From Petrolisthes cinctipes (Eukaryota; Arthropoda; Malacostraca; Decapoda; Porcellanidae), in assembly GCA_033782935.1 (NCBI GenBank), contig JAWQEG010000259.1, positions 2,520,001 through 2,584,000 on the forward strand: a stretch of DNA of 64,000 bases, written 5' to 3'. This document shows, piece by piece, positions 50,065 through 63,500 of this stretch (the stretch's first letter is position 1; each line of letters begins with the position of its first letter). The position numbers were made by a program, and so were the translations under genes. Below the pieces are notes generated by a model. That model worked only from the letters and a program-made list of their open reading frames with translations, was not told the origin of the DNA and made no database searches.

Positions 50065-52580
50065 CATGTACAGATCGCTTCTATGACCCAAAAATACCGA
50101 ATTTGTGGGTGTTCTGAGCCTGAATTTGAGATATAAACGGGTACAAAAGATGCATCCACATATCGACTTTGGGGCACCTAAAAGATCGATTTTCAGTATG
50201 TTTTGGGCCTGTATATTGAAAATACTCTAACACGGAGTAGGCAAGTACAGATCGCTTCTGGGACCCCAAAATATCGAATTTTCGGGTGTTTCGGGCCTGA
50301 ATTTGAGATATCGACTTTGTTCACCTAAAATATCGATTTATAGCATGTTTTGGGCCTAAATTTTGAAAATATTCTAGCACTGAGTAGGCATGTACAGATC
50401 ACTTCTGGGACCCCAAAATATCGAATTTTTGGGTGTTTTGAGCCTAAATTCGAGATATAAACGGGTACAGAAAATGAATGCACATATTGAATTTGGGCAC
50501 CTAAAATATCGATTTTCTGCATGTTTTGGGCCTGTATCTGAGTAGGCATTTACAGATCGCTTCTGGGACCCCAAAATACCGAATTATCGGGTGTTTTGAC
50601 CCTGAATTTGAGATATAAACGGGTACAGAAGATGCATGCACATATCGACTTTGGACACTTAAAATATCGATTTTTAGCATGTTTTGAGCCTATATTTTGA
50701 AAACATTCTAGCACTGACTTGGCATGTACAGATCTTTTCTGGGACCCAAAAATATCGAATTTTCGGGTGTTTTGAGGTTGAATGTGAGATATAAACGAGT
50801 GAAGAAGATGCTTACACATATTGACGTTGGGCACCAAAAATATCGATTTTCAGCATGTTTTGGGCCTGTATCTGAGTAGGCATTTACAGATCACTTCTGG
50901 GACCCCAAAATACCGAATTATCGGGTGTTTGGAGCCTGAATTTGAGATATAAACGGGTACAGAAGATGCATGCACATATCGACTTTTGGGCACCTAAAAG
51001 AACGATTTTCAGTATGTTTTGGGCCTGTATTTTGGAAATACTTTAACACGGAGTAGGCATGTACAGTTCGCTTCTGGGACCCCAAAATATCGGATTTTCG
51101 GGTGTTTTGGGGCAGAATTTGAGATATCGACTTTGGGCACCTAAAATATCGATTTTTAGCATGTTTTGGGGCTATATTTTGAAAATATTCTAGCACTAAT
51201 TAGGCATGTACAGATCACTTCTGGGACCCCAAAATATCGAATTTTTGTGTGTTTTGATCCTGAATTTGAGATATAAACGGGTACAGAAAATGCATGCACA
51301 TATTGACTTTGGGCACCTAAAATATCGATTTTAAGCGTGTTTTGAGCCTGTATTTTGAAAATATTCTAGCACTGAGTAGGCATGTACAGATCGCTTCTGG
51401 GACCCCCAAAAATTGAATTTTCGGTGGTTTTGAGCCTAAATTTGAGATATAAACGGGTACAAAAGATGCATGGACATATCGACTTTTGGGCACATAAAAT
51501 ATCGATTTTAAGCATGTTTTGGGTCTGAATCTTGAAAACATTCTAACTAGGAGTAGGCAAGTACAGATCGCTTCTGGGACCCCAAAATATCGAATTTTCG
51601 GGTGTTTTGAGCCTGAATTTGAGATATAAACAGGTATTGAAGATGCATGCACACATCGACTTTTTCGCACCTAACATATCGATTTTGAGCATGTTTTGGG
51701 TCTGTATCTTGAAAACATTCTAAATAGGAGTAGGCATGTATAGATCGCTGCTAGGACCCAAAAATACGGAATTTACGGGTGTTTTGAGGTTGAATTTGAG
51801 ATATAAACGAGTGCAGAAGATGCTTACACATATTGACTTTGGGCACCTAAAATATCGATTTACAGCATGTTTTGGGCCTGTATCTGAGTAGGCATGTACA
51901 GATCGCTTTTGGGACCCCAAAATATCGAATTTTCGGGTGTTTTGAGCCTGAATTTGAGATATAAACGGGTACTGAAGATGCATCCACATATCGACTTTTG
52001 GGCACCTAAAATATCGATTTTCAGCATGTTTTGGGTCTGTGTCTTGAAAACATTCTAACTAGGAGTAGGCATGTACAGATCGCTTCTAGGACCCAAAAAT
52101 ACCGAATTTTCGGGTGTTTTGAGCCTGAATTTGAGATATAAATGGGTACAGAAGATGCATTCACATATTGACTTTGGGCACCTAAAATATCGATTTTCAG
52201 CATGTTTTGGGCCTGTATCTGAGTAGGCATTTACAGATCGCTTCTGGGACCCCGAAATACCGAATTATCGGGTGTTTGGAGCCTGAATTTGAGATATAAA
52301 CGGGTACAGAAAATGCACGCACATATTGACTTTGGGCCCCTAAAATATCGATTTTCAGCATGTTTTGGGCCTGTATTTTGAAAACACTCTAACACGGATT
52401 AGGCATGTACAGATCGCTTCTGGGACACATAAATATCGAATTTTCGGGTGTTTTGAGCCTGAATTTGAGATATAAACAGGTACTGAAGATGTATGCACAT
52501 ATCGACTTTTGGGCACCTAAAATATTGATTTTGAGCATGTTTTGGCTCTGTATCTTGAAAACATTCTAACTAGGAGTAGG

Positions 52581-53711
52581 CATGTACAGATCGCTTCTAG
52601 GACCCAAAAATACCGAATTTTCGGGTGTTTTGAGCATGAATTTGAGATATAAACGGGTACAGAAGATGCATCCACATATCGACTTTTGGGCACCTAAAAT
52701 ATCGATTTTCTGTATGTTTTGGGCCTGTATATTGAAAATACTCTAACACGGAGTAGGCATGTACAGATCGCTTCTGGGACCCCAAAATATCGAATTTTCG
52801 GGTGTTTTGGGCCTGAATTTGAGATATCGACTTTGGGCACCTAAAATATTGATTTTTAGCGTGTTTTGAGCCTGTATTTTGAAAATATTTTAGCACTGAG
52901 TAGGCATGTACAGATCGCTTCTGGGACCCCCAAAAATCGAATTTTCTATGGTTTTGAGCCTAAATTTGAGATATAAACGGGTACAGAAGATGCATGCCCA
53001 TATCGACTTTTGGGCACATAAAATATCGATTTTGAGCATGTTTTGGGTCTGAATCTTGAAAACATTCTAACTAGGAGTAGGCAAGTACAGATCGCTTCTG
53101 GGACCCCAAAATATCGAATTTTCGGGTGTTTTGGGCCAGAATTTGAGATATCGACTTAAGGCACCTAAAATATCGATTTTCAGCATGTTTTGGGCCTGTA
53201 TCTGAGTAGGCATGTACAGATCGCTTCTGGGACTCAAAAATATCGAATTTTCGGGTGTTTTGAGCCTGAATTTGAGATATAAACAGGTACTGAAGATGCA
53301 TGCACATATCGACTTTTGGGCACCTAAAATATCGATTTTCAGCATGTTTTGAGCTTATATTTTGAAAACATTCTAGCACTGAGTAGGCAAGTACAGATCG
53401 CTTCTGGGACCCCAAAATATCGAATTTTCGGGTGTTTTGGGCCTGAATTTGAGATATCGACTTTGGGCACCTAAAATATCGATTTATAGCATGTTTTGGG
53501 CCTATATTTTGAAAATATTCTAGCACTAAGTAAGCATGTACAGATCGCTTCTGGGACCCCAAAATATCGATGTTTCGGGTGTTTTGAGCCTGAATTTGAG
53601 ATATAAACAGGTACTGAAGATGTATGCACATATCGACTTTTGGGCACCTAAAATATTGATTTTGAGCATGTTTTGGCTCTGTATCTTGAAAACATTCTAA
53701 CTAGGAGTAGG
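52581..53711 (+). repeat. HOR B 7-monomer copy (1,131 bp)
   Basis: Starts 52,581, 52,758, 52,905, 53,082, 53,211, 53,388 and 53,535; lengths 177-147-177-129-177-147-177. Its seventh monomer begins like the 176-bp member of the 8-mer (CGATGTTTCGGG) and ends like the following member (ATTGATTTTGAGC, TTTTGGCTCTG), so it is a fusion that lost one monomer. Confidence 0.88.
53082..53210 (+). repeat. 129-bp double-deletion monomer of HOR B
   Basis: Has GAGATATCGACTTAAGG (half-A loss) and CCTGTATCTGAGTAGG (half-B loss): 176 - 29 - 18 = 129. Sister copies are at 49,260-49,388 and 54,213-54,341. Confidence 0.9.
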
Positions 53712-55018
53712 CATGTACAGATCGCTTCTAGGACCCAAAAATACCGAATTTTCGGGTGTTTTGAGCCTGAATTTGAGATATAAACGGGTACAGAAGATGC
53801 ATCCACATATCGACTTTTGGGCACCTAAAATATCGATTTTCTGTATGTTTTGGGCCTGTATATTGATAATACTCTAACACGGAGTAGGCATGTACAGATC
53901 GCTTCTGGGACCCCAAAATATCGAATTTTCGGGTGTTTTGGGCCTGAATTTGAGATATCGACTTTGGGCACCTAAAATATCGATTTTTAGCGTGTTTTAA
54001 GCCTGTATTTTGAAAATATTTTAGCACTGAGTAGGCATGTACAGATCGCTTCTGGGACCCCCAAAAATCGAATTTTCTATGGTTTTGAGCCTAAATTTGA
54101 GATATAAACGGGTACAGAAGATGCATGCACATATCGACTTTTGGGCACATAAAATATCGATTTTGAGCATGTTTTGGGTCTGAATCTTGAAAACATTCTA
54201 ACTAGGAGTAGGCAAGTACAGATCGCTTCTGGGACCCCAAAATATCGAATTTTCGGGTGTTTTGGGCCAGAATTTGAGATATCGACTTAAGGCACCTAAA
54301 ATATCGATTTTCAGCATGTTTTGGGCCTGTATCTGAGTAGGCATGTACAGATCGCTTCTGGGACTCAAAAATATCGAATTTTCGGGTGTTTTGAGCCTGA
54401 ATTTGAGATATAAACAGGTACTGAAGATGCATGCACATATCGACTTTTGGGCACCTAAAATATCGATTTTCAGCATGTTTTGAGCTTATATTTTGAAAAC
54501 ATTCTAGCACTGAGTAGGCAAGTACAGATCGCTTCTGGGACCCCAAAATATCGAATTTTCGGGTGTTTTGGGCCTGAATTTGAGATATCGACTTTGGGCA
54601 CCTAAAATATCGATTTATAGCATGTTTTGGGCCTATATTTTGAAAATATTCTAGCACTAAGTAAGCATGTACAGATCGCTTCTGGGACCACAAAATATCG
54701 ATGTTTCGGGTGTTTTGAGCCTGAATTTGAGATATAAACGGGTACAGAAAATGCATGCACATATTGACTTTGGGCACCTAAAATATCGATTTTCAGCATG
54801 TTTTGGGCCTGTATTTTGAAAACACTCTAACACGGAGTAGGCATTTACAGATCGCTTCTGGGACCCATAAATATCGAATTTTCGAGTGTTTTGAGCCTGA
54901 ATTTGAAATATAAACAGGTCCTGAAGATGCATGCACATATCGACTTTTGGGCACCTAAAATATTGATTTTGAGCATGTTTTGGCTCTGTATCTTGAAAAC
55001 ATTCTAACTAGGAGTAGG
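53712..55018 (+). repeat. HOR B 8-monomer copy (1,307 bp)
   Basis: Starts 53,712, 53,889, 54,036, 54,213, 54,342, 54,519, 54,666 and 54,842. It keeps both members that are fused in the 1,131-bp copy: 1,307 - 1,131 = 176. Confidence 0.88.
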
Positions 55019-56524
55019 CATGTACAGATCGCTTCTAGGACCCAAAAATACCGAATTTTCGGGTGTTTTGAGCCTGAATTTGAGATATAAACGGGTACAG
55101 AAGATGAATCCACATATCGACTTTTGGGCACCTAAAATATCGATTTTCTGTATGTTTTGGGCCTGTATATTGAAAATACTCTAACACGGAGTAGGCATGT
55201 ACAGATCGCTATAGGGGACCCCAAAATATCGAATTTTCGGGTGTTTTGGGCCTGAATTTGAGATATCGACTTTGGGCACCTAAAATATCGATTTTTAGCG
55301 TGTTTTGAGCCTGTATTTTGAAAATATTCTAGCACTGAGTAGGAATGTACAGATCGCTTCTGGGACCCCCAAAAATCGAATTTTCGGTGGTTTTGAGCCT
55401 AAATTTGAGATATAAACGGGTACAAAAGATGCATGCACATATCGACTTTTGGGCACATAAAATATCGATTTTGAGCATGTTTTGGGTCTTAATCTTGAAA
55501 ACATTCTAACTAGGAGTAGGCAAGTACAGATCGCTTATAGGACCCTAAAATACCGAATTTACGGGTGTTTTGAGGTTGAATTTGAGATATAAACAGGTAT
55601 TGAAGATGCATGCACACATCGACTTTTTCGCACCTAAAATATCGATTTTGAGCATGTTTTGGGTCTGTATCTTGAAAACATTCTAAATAGGAGTAGGCAT
55701 GTATAGATCGCTTCTAGGACCCTAAAATACCGAATTTACGGGTGTTTTGAGGTTGAATTTGAGATATAAACGAGTGCAGAAGATGCTTACACATATTGAC
55801 TTTGGGCACCTAAAATATCGATTTTCAACATGTTTTGGGCCTTTATCTGAGTAGGCATGTACAGATCGCTTCTGGGACCCAAAAATATCGAATTCTCGGA
55901 TGTTTTGAGCCTGAATTTGATATATAAACGGGTACAAAAGATGCATGCACATATCGACTTTGGGCACCTAAAATATCGATTTTCAGCATGTTTTGGGCCT
56001 GTATCTGAGTAGGCATTTACAGATCGCTTCTGGAACCCCAAAATACCGAATTATCGGGTGTTTTGAGCCTAAATTTGAGATATAAACGGGTACAGAAGAT
56101 GCATGCACCTATCGACTTTGGACACTTAAAATATCGATTTTTAGCATGTTTTGAGCCTATATTTTGAAAACATTATAGCACTGAGTAGGCATGTACAGAT
56201 CGCTTCTTTGACCCAAAAATATCGAATTTTCGGGTGTTTTGAGGTTGAATTTGAGATATAAACGAGTGCAGAAGATGCTTACACATATTGACTTTGGGCA
56301 CCTAAAATATCGATTTTCAGCATGTTTTGGGCCTGTATCTGAGTAGGCATGTACAGATCGCTTCTGGGACCCCAAAATATCGAATTTTCGGGTGTTTTGA
56401 GCCTGAATTTGAGATATAAACAGGTACTGAAGATCTATGCACATATCGACTTTTAGGCACCTAAAATATTGATTTTGAGCATGTTTTGGCTCTGTATCTT
56501 GAAAACATTCTAACTAGGAGTAGG

Positions 56525-57525
56525 CATGTACAGATCGCTTCTAGGACCCAAAAATACCGAATTTTCGGGTGTTTTGAGCCTGAATTTGAGATATAAACGG
56601 GTACAGAAGATGCATCCACATACCGACTTTTGGGCACCTAAAATATCGATTTTCTGTATGTTTTGGGCCTGTATATTGAAAATACTCTAACACGGAGTAG
56701 GCATGTACAGATCGCTTCTGGGACCCCATAATATCGAATTTTCGGGTGTTTTGGGCCTGAATTTGAGATATCGACTTTGGGCACCTAAAATATCGATTTT
56801 TAGCGTGTTTTGAGCCTGTATTTTGAAAATATTCTAGCACTGAGTAGGCATGTACAGATCGCTTCTGGGACCCCCAAAAATCGAATTTTCGGTGGTTTTG
56901 AGCCTAAATTTGAGATATAAACGGGTACAGAAGATGCATGCACATATCGACTTTTGGGCACCTAAAATATCGATTTTCAGCATGTTTTGAGCCTATATTT
57001 TGAAAACATTCTAGCACTGAGTAGGCAAGTACAGATCGCTTCTGGGACCCCAAAATATCGAATTTTCGGGTGTTTTGGGCCTGAATTTGAGATATCGACT
57101 TTGGGCACCTAAAATATCGATTTATAGCATGTTTTGGGCCTATATTTTGAAAATATTCTAGCACTAAGTAAGCATGTACAGATCGCTTCTGGGACCCCAA
57201 AATATCGATGTTTCGGGTGTTTTGAGCCTGAATTTGAGATATAAACGGGTACAGAAAATGCATGCACATATTGACTTTGGGCACCTAAAATATCGATTTT
57301 CAGCATGTTTTGGGCCTGTATTTTGAAAACACTCTAACACGGAGTAGGCATGTACAGATCGCTTCTGGGACCCATAAATATCGAATTTTCGGGTGTTTTG
57401 AGCCTGTATTTGAAATATAAACAAGTCCTGAAGATGCATGCACATATCGACTTTTGGGCACCTAAAATATTGATTTTGAGCATTTTTTGACTCTGTATCT
57501 TGAAAACATTCTATCTATGAGTATG
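56525..57525 (+). repeat. HOR B 6-monomer copy (1,001 bp)
   Basis: Starts 56,525, 56,702, 56,849, 57,026, 57,173 and 57,349. The member at 56,849 begins as the five-C monomer and ends as the fifth monomer (TTTCAGCATGTTTTGAGCC), so 306 bp (129 + 177) were lost: 1,307 - 306 = 1,001. Confidence 0.87.
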
Positions 57526-60500
57526 CATGCACTGATCGCTTCTAGGACCCATAAATTCCGAATTTTCGGGTGTTTTGAGTCTGAATTTGAGATATAAACG
57601 GGTGCAGAAGATGCATGCACATATCGAATTTGGGCACCTAAAATATCGATTTTCAGCATGTTTTGGGCCTGTATCTGAGTAGGCATTTACAGATCGCTTC
57701 TGGGACCCCAAAATACCGAATTATCGGGTGTTTGGAGCCTGAATTTGAGATATAAACGGGTACAGAAGATGCATGCACATATCGACTTTTGGGCACCTAA
57801 AAGATCGATTTTCAGTATGTTTTAGGCATGTATTTTGGAAATACTCTAACACGGAGTAGGCATGTACAGTTCGCTTCTGGGACCCCAAAATATTAAATTT
57901 TCGGGTGTTTTGGGCCTGAATTTGAGATATCGACTTTGGGCACCTAAAATATCGATTTTTAGCATGTTTTGGGCCTATATTTTGAAAATATTCTAGCACT
58001 AATTAGGCATGTACAGATCACTTCTGGGACCTCAAAATATCGAAGTTTCGAGTATTTTGAGCCTGAATTTGAGATATAAACGGGTACAGAAAATGCATGC
58101 ACATATTGACTTTGGGCACCTAAAATATCGATTTTCAGCATGTTTTGTGCTTGTACTTTAAAAATACTCTAACACGGAGTAGGCATGTACAGATCGATTC
58201 TGGGACCCAAAAATATCGAATTTTCGGGTGTTTTGAGGCTGAATTTGAGATATAAACAGGTACTGAAGATGCATGCACAAATCGACTTTTGAACACCTAA
58301 AATATCGATTTTGAGCATGTTTTGGGTCTGTATCTTGAAAACATTCTAAATAGGAGTACGCATGTATAGATCGTTTCTAGGACCCAAAAATACCGAATTT
58401 ACGGGTGTTTTTGAGGTTGAATTTGAGATATAAACAAGTGCAAAAGATGCTTACACATATTGACTTTTGGCACCTAAAATATCGATTTTCAGCATGTTTT
58501 GGGCCTGTATCTGAGTAGGCATGTACAGAACGCTTCTGGGACCCCAAAATATCGAATTTTCGGGTGTTTTGTGCCTGAATTTGAGATATAAACAGGTACT
58601 GAAGATGCATGCACATATCGACTTTTGGGCACCTAAAATATCGATTTTCAGCATGTTTTGGGTCTGTGTCTTGAAAACATTCTAACTAGGAGTAGGCATG
58701 TACAGATCGCTTCTAGGACCCAAAAATACCGAATTTTCGGGGGTTTTGAGCCTGAATTTGAGATATAAACGGGTACAGAAGATGCATGCACATATTGACT
58801 TTGGGCACCTAAAATATCGATTTTCAGCATGTTTTGGGCCTGTATCTGAGTAGGCATTTACAGATCGCTTCTGGGACCCCAAAATACCGAATTATCGGGT
58901 GTTTGGAGCCTTAATTTGAGATATAAACGGGTACAGAAGATGCATGCACATATCGACTTTTGGGCACCTAAAAGAACTATTTTCAGTATGTTTTGGGCCT
59001 GTATTTTGGAAATACTCTAACACGGAGTAGGCATGTACAGTTCGCTTCTGGGACCCCAAAATATCGAATTTTCGGGTGTTTCTGGCCAGAATTTGAGATA
59101 TCGACTTTGGGCACCTAAAATATCGATTTTTAGCATGTTTTAGGGCTATATTTTGAAAATATTCTAGCACTAATTAGGCATGTACAGATCACTTCTGGGA
59201 CCCCAAAATATCGAATTTTCGTGTGTTTTGAGCCTGAATTTGAGATATAAACGGGTACAGAAAATGCATGCACATATTGACTTTGGGCACCTAAAATATC
59301 GATTTTCAGCATGTTTTGGGCCTGTATTTTGAAAACACTCTAACACGGATTAGGCATGTACAGATCGCTTCTGGGACCCATAAATATCGAATTTTCGGGT
59401 GTTTTGAGCCTGAATTTGAGATATAAACAGGTACTGAAGATGTATGCACATATCGACTTTTGGGCACCTAAAATATTGATTTTGAGCATGTTTTGGCTCT
59501 GTATCTTGAAAACATTCTAACACGGAGTAGGCATGTACAGTTTGCTTCTGGGACCCCAAAATATCGAATTTTCGGGTGTTTTGGGCCTGAATTTGAGATA
59601 TCGACTTTGGGCACCTAAAATATCGATTTTTAGCGTGTTTTGAGCCTGTATTTTGAAAATATTCTAGCACTGAGTAGGCATGTACAGATCGCTTCTGGGA
59701 CCCCCATAAATCGAATTTTCGGTGGTTTTGAGCCTAAATTTGAGATATAAACGGGTACAGAAGATGCATGCACATATCGACTTTTGGGCACATAAAATAT
59801 CGATTTTGAGCATGTTTTGGGTCTGAATCTTGAAAACATTCTAACACGGAGTAGGCATGTAAAGATCGCTTCTGGGACCCATAAATATCAAATTTTCGGG
59901 TGTTTTGAGCCTGAATTTGAGATATAAACAGGTACTGAAGATGTATGCACATATCGACTTTTGGGCACCGAAAATATTGATTTTGAGCATGTTTTGGCTC
60001 TGTATCTGAAAAACATTCTAACTAGGAGTAGGCATGTACAGATCGCTTCTAGGACCCAAAAATACCGAATTTTCGGGTGTTTTGAGCATGAATTTGAGAT
60101 ATAAACGGGTACAGAAGATGCATCCACATATCGACTTTTGGGCACCTAAAATATCGATTTTCAGTATGTTTTGGGCCTGTATATTGAAAATACTCTACCA
60201 CGGAGTAAGCATGTACAGGTCGCTTCTGGGACCCCAAAATATCGAATTTTCGGGTGTTTTGGGCCAGAATTTGAGATATCGACTATGGGCACCTAAAATA
60301 TCGATTTTAGCGTGTTTTGAGCCTGTATTTTGAAAATATTCTAGCACTGAGTAGGCATTTACAGATCGCTTCTGGGACCCCCCAAAATCGAATTTTCGGA
60401 GGTTTTTAGCCTAAATTTGAGATGTAAACGGGTACAGAAGATGCATGCACATGTTGACTTTGGGCACCTAAAATATTGATTTTCAGCATGTTTTGGGCCT

Positions 60501-63500
60501 ATATTTTGAAAATATTCTAGCACTGAGTAGGCATGTACAGATTGCTTCTGGGACCCCAAAATATCGAATTTTCGGGTGTTTTGAGCCTGAATTTGAGATA
60601 TAAACAGGTACTGAAGATGCATGCACATATCGACTTTTGGGCACCTAATATATCGATTTTCAGCATGTTTTGAGCCTATATTTTGAAAACATTCTAGCAA
60701 TGAGTAGGCATGTACAGATCGCTTCTGGGACCCCAAAATATCGAATTTTCGGGTGTTTTGAGCCTGAATTTGTGATATAAACAGGTACTGAAGATGCAAG
60801 CACATATCGACTTTTGGGAACCTAAAATATCGATTTTGAGCATGTTTTGGGTCAGTATCTTGAAAACATTTTAACTATGAGTATGCATGCACTGATATCT
60901 CCTAGGACCCAAAAATACCGAATTTTCGGGTGTTTTGAGTCTGAATTTGAGATATAAATGGGTACAGAAGATGCATGCACATATCGCCTTTTGCGCACCT
61001 AAAAGAACGATTTTCAGTATGTTTTGGGCCTGTATTTTGGAAATACTCTAACACGGAGTAGGCATGTACAGTTCGCTTCTGGGACCCCATAATATCGAAT
61101 TTACGGGTGTTTTGGGCCAGAATTTGAGATATCGACTTTGGGCACCTAAAATATCGATTTTTAGCATGTTTTGGGGCTATATTTTGAAAATATTCTAACA
61201 CTAATTAGGCATGTACAGATCACTTCTGGGACCCCAAAATATCGAATTTTCGTGTGTTTTGAGCCTGAATTTGAGATATAAACAGGTACTGAAGATGTAA
61301 GCACATATCGACTTTTGGGCACCTAAAATATTGATTTTGAGCATGTTTTGGCTCTGTATCTTGAAAACATTCTAACTAGGAGTAGGCATGTACAGATCGC
61401 TTCTAGGACCCAAAAATACCGAATTTTCGGGTGTTTTGAGCCTGAATTTGAGATATAACGGGTACAGAAGATGCATCCACATATCGACTTTTGGGCACCT
61501 AAAATATCGATTTTCTGTATGTTTTGGGCCTGTATATTGAAAATACTCTAACACGGAGTAGGCATGTACAGATCGCTTTTGGGACCCCAAAATATCGAAT
61601 TTTCGGGTGTTTTGGCCCTGAATTTGAGATATCGACTTTGGGCACCTAAAATATCGATTTTTAGCGTATTTTGAGCCTGTATTTTGAAAATATTCTAGCA
61701 CTGAGTAGGCATGTACAGATCGCTTCTGGGACCCAAAAATATCGAATTCTCGGATGTTTTGAGCCTGAATTTGATATATAAACGGGTACAAAAGATGCAT
61801 GCACATATCGACTTTGGGCACCTAAAATATCGATTTTCAGCATGTTTTGGGCCTTTATCTGAGTAGGCATTTACAGATCGCTTCTGGAACCCCAAAATAC
61901 CGAATTATCGGGTGTTTTGAGCCTAAATTTGAGATATAAACGGGTACAGAAGATGCATGCACCTATCGACTTTGGACACTTAAAATATCGATTTTTAGGA
62001 TGTTTTGAGCCTATATTTTGAAAACATTATAGCACTGAGTAGGCATGTACAGATCGCTTCTATGACCCAAAAATATCGAATTTTCGGGTGGTTTGAGGTT
62101 GAATTTGAGATATAAACGAGAGCAGAAGATGCTTACACATATTGACTTTGGGCACCTAAAATATCGATTTTCAGCATGTTTTTGCCTGTATCTGAGTAGG
62201 CATGTACAGATCGCTTCTGGGACCCCAAAATATCGAATTTTCGGGTGTTTTGAGCCTGAATTTGAGATATAAACAGGTACTGAAGATGCATGCACATATC
62301 GACTTTTGGTCACCTAAAATATCGATTTTCAGCATGTTTTGGGTCTGTGTCTTGAAAACATTCTAACTAGGAGTAGGCATGTACAGATCGCTTCTAGGAC
62401 CCAAAAATACCGAATTTTCGGGTGTTTTGAGCCTGAATTTGAGATATAAACGGGTACAGAAGATGCATGCACATATTGACTTTGGGCACCTAAAATATCG
62501 ATTTTCAGCATGTTTTGGGCCTGTATCTGAGTAGGCATTTACAGATCGCTTCTGGGACCCCAAAATACCGAATTATCGGGTGTTTGGAGCCTTAATTTGA
62601 GATATAAACGGGTACAGAAGATGCATCCACATATCGACTTTTGGGCACCTAAAAGAACGATTTTCAGTATGTTTTGGGCCTGTATTTTGGAAATACTCTA
62701 ACACGGAGTTGGCATGTACAGTTCGCTTCTGGGACCCCAAAATATCGAATTTTCGGGTGTTTCGGGCCAGAATTTGAGATATCGACTTTGGGCACCTAAA
62801 ATATCGATTTTTAGCATGTTTTGGGGCTATATTTTGAAAATATACTAGCACTAATTAGGCATGTACAGATCACTTCTGGGACCCCAAAATATCGAATTTT
62901 CGTTTGTTTTGAGCCTGAATTTGAGATATAAACGGGTACAGAAAATGTATGCACATATTGACTTTGGGCACCTAAAATATCGATTTTCAGCATGTTTTGG
63001 GCCTGTATTTTGAAAACACTCTAACACGGATTAGGCATTTACAGATCGCTTCTGGGACCCATAAATATCGAATTTTCGGGTGTTTTGAGCCTGAATTTGA
63101 GATATAAACAGGTACTGAAGATGTATGCACATATCGACTTTTTGGCACCTAAAATATTGATTTTGAGCATGTTTTATCTCTGTATCTGGAAAACATTCTA
63201 ACTAGGAGTAGGCATGTACAGATCGCTTCTAGGACCCAAAAATACCGAATTTTCGGGTGTTTTGAGCCTGAATTTGAGATATAAACGGGTACAGAAGATG
63301 CATCCACATATCGACTTTTGGGCACCTAAAATATCGATTTTCAGTATGTTTTGGGCCTGTATATTGAAAATACTCGAACACGGAGTAAGCATGTACAGGT
63401 CGCTTCTGGGACCCCAAAATATCGAATTTTCGGGTGTTTTGGGCCAGAATTTGAGATATCGACTTTGGGCACCTAAAATATCGATTTTTAGCGTGTTTTG

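Larger units (their letters stand above)
48871..57525 (+). repeat. HOR B domain (8-, 7- and 6-monomer forms)
   Basis: Built on the order 177-147-177-129-177-147-176-177. Complete or partial copies lie at 49,083-50,064, 52,581-53,711, 53,712-55,018, 55,019-55,520 and 56,525-57,525, with less ordered monomers between. Marks are TTTTTAGCGTG, the five-C box GACCCCCAAAAATCG, AGGCAAGTACAG, CGACTTAAGGCACC in the 129-bp member, and CACTAAGTAAGCATG. Confidence 0.85.
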
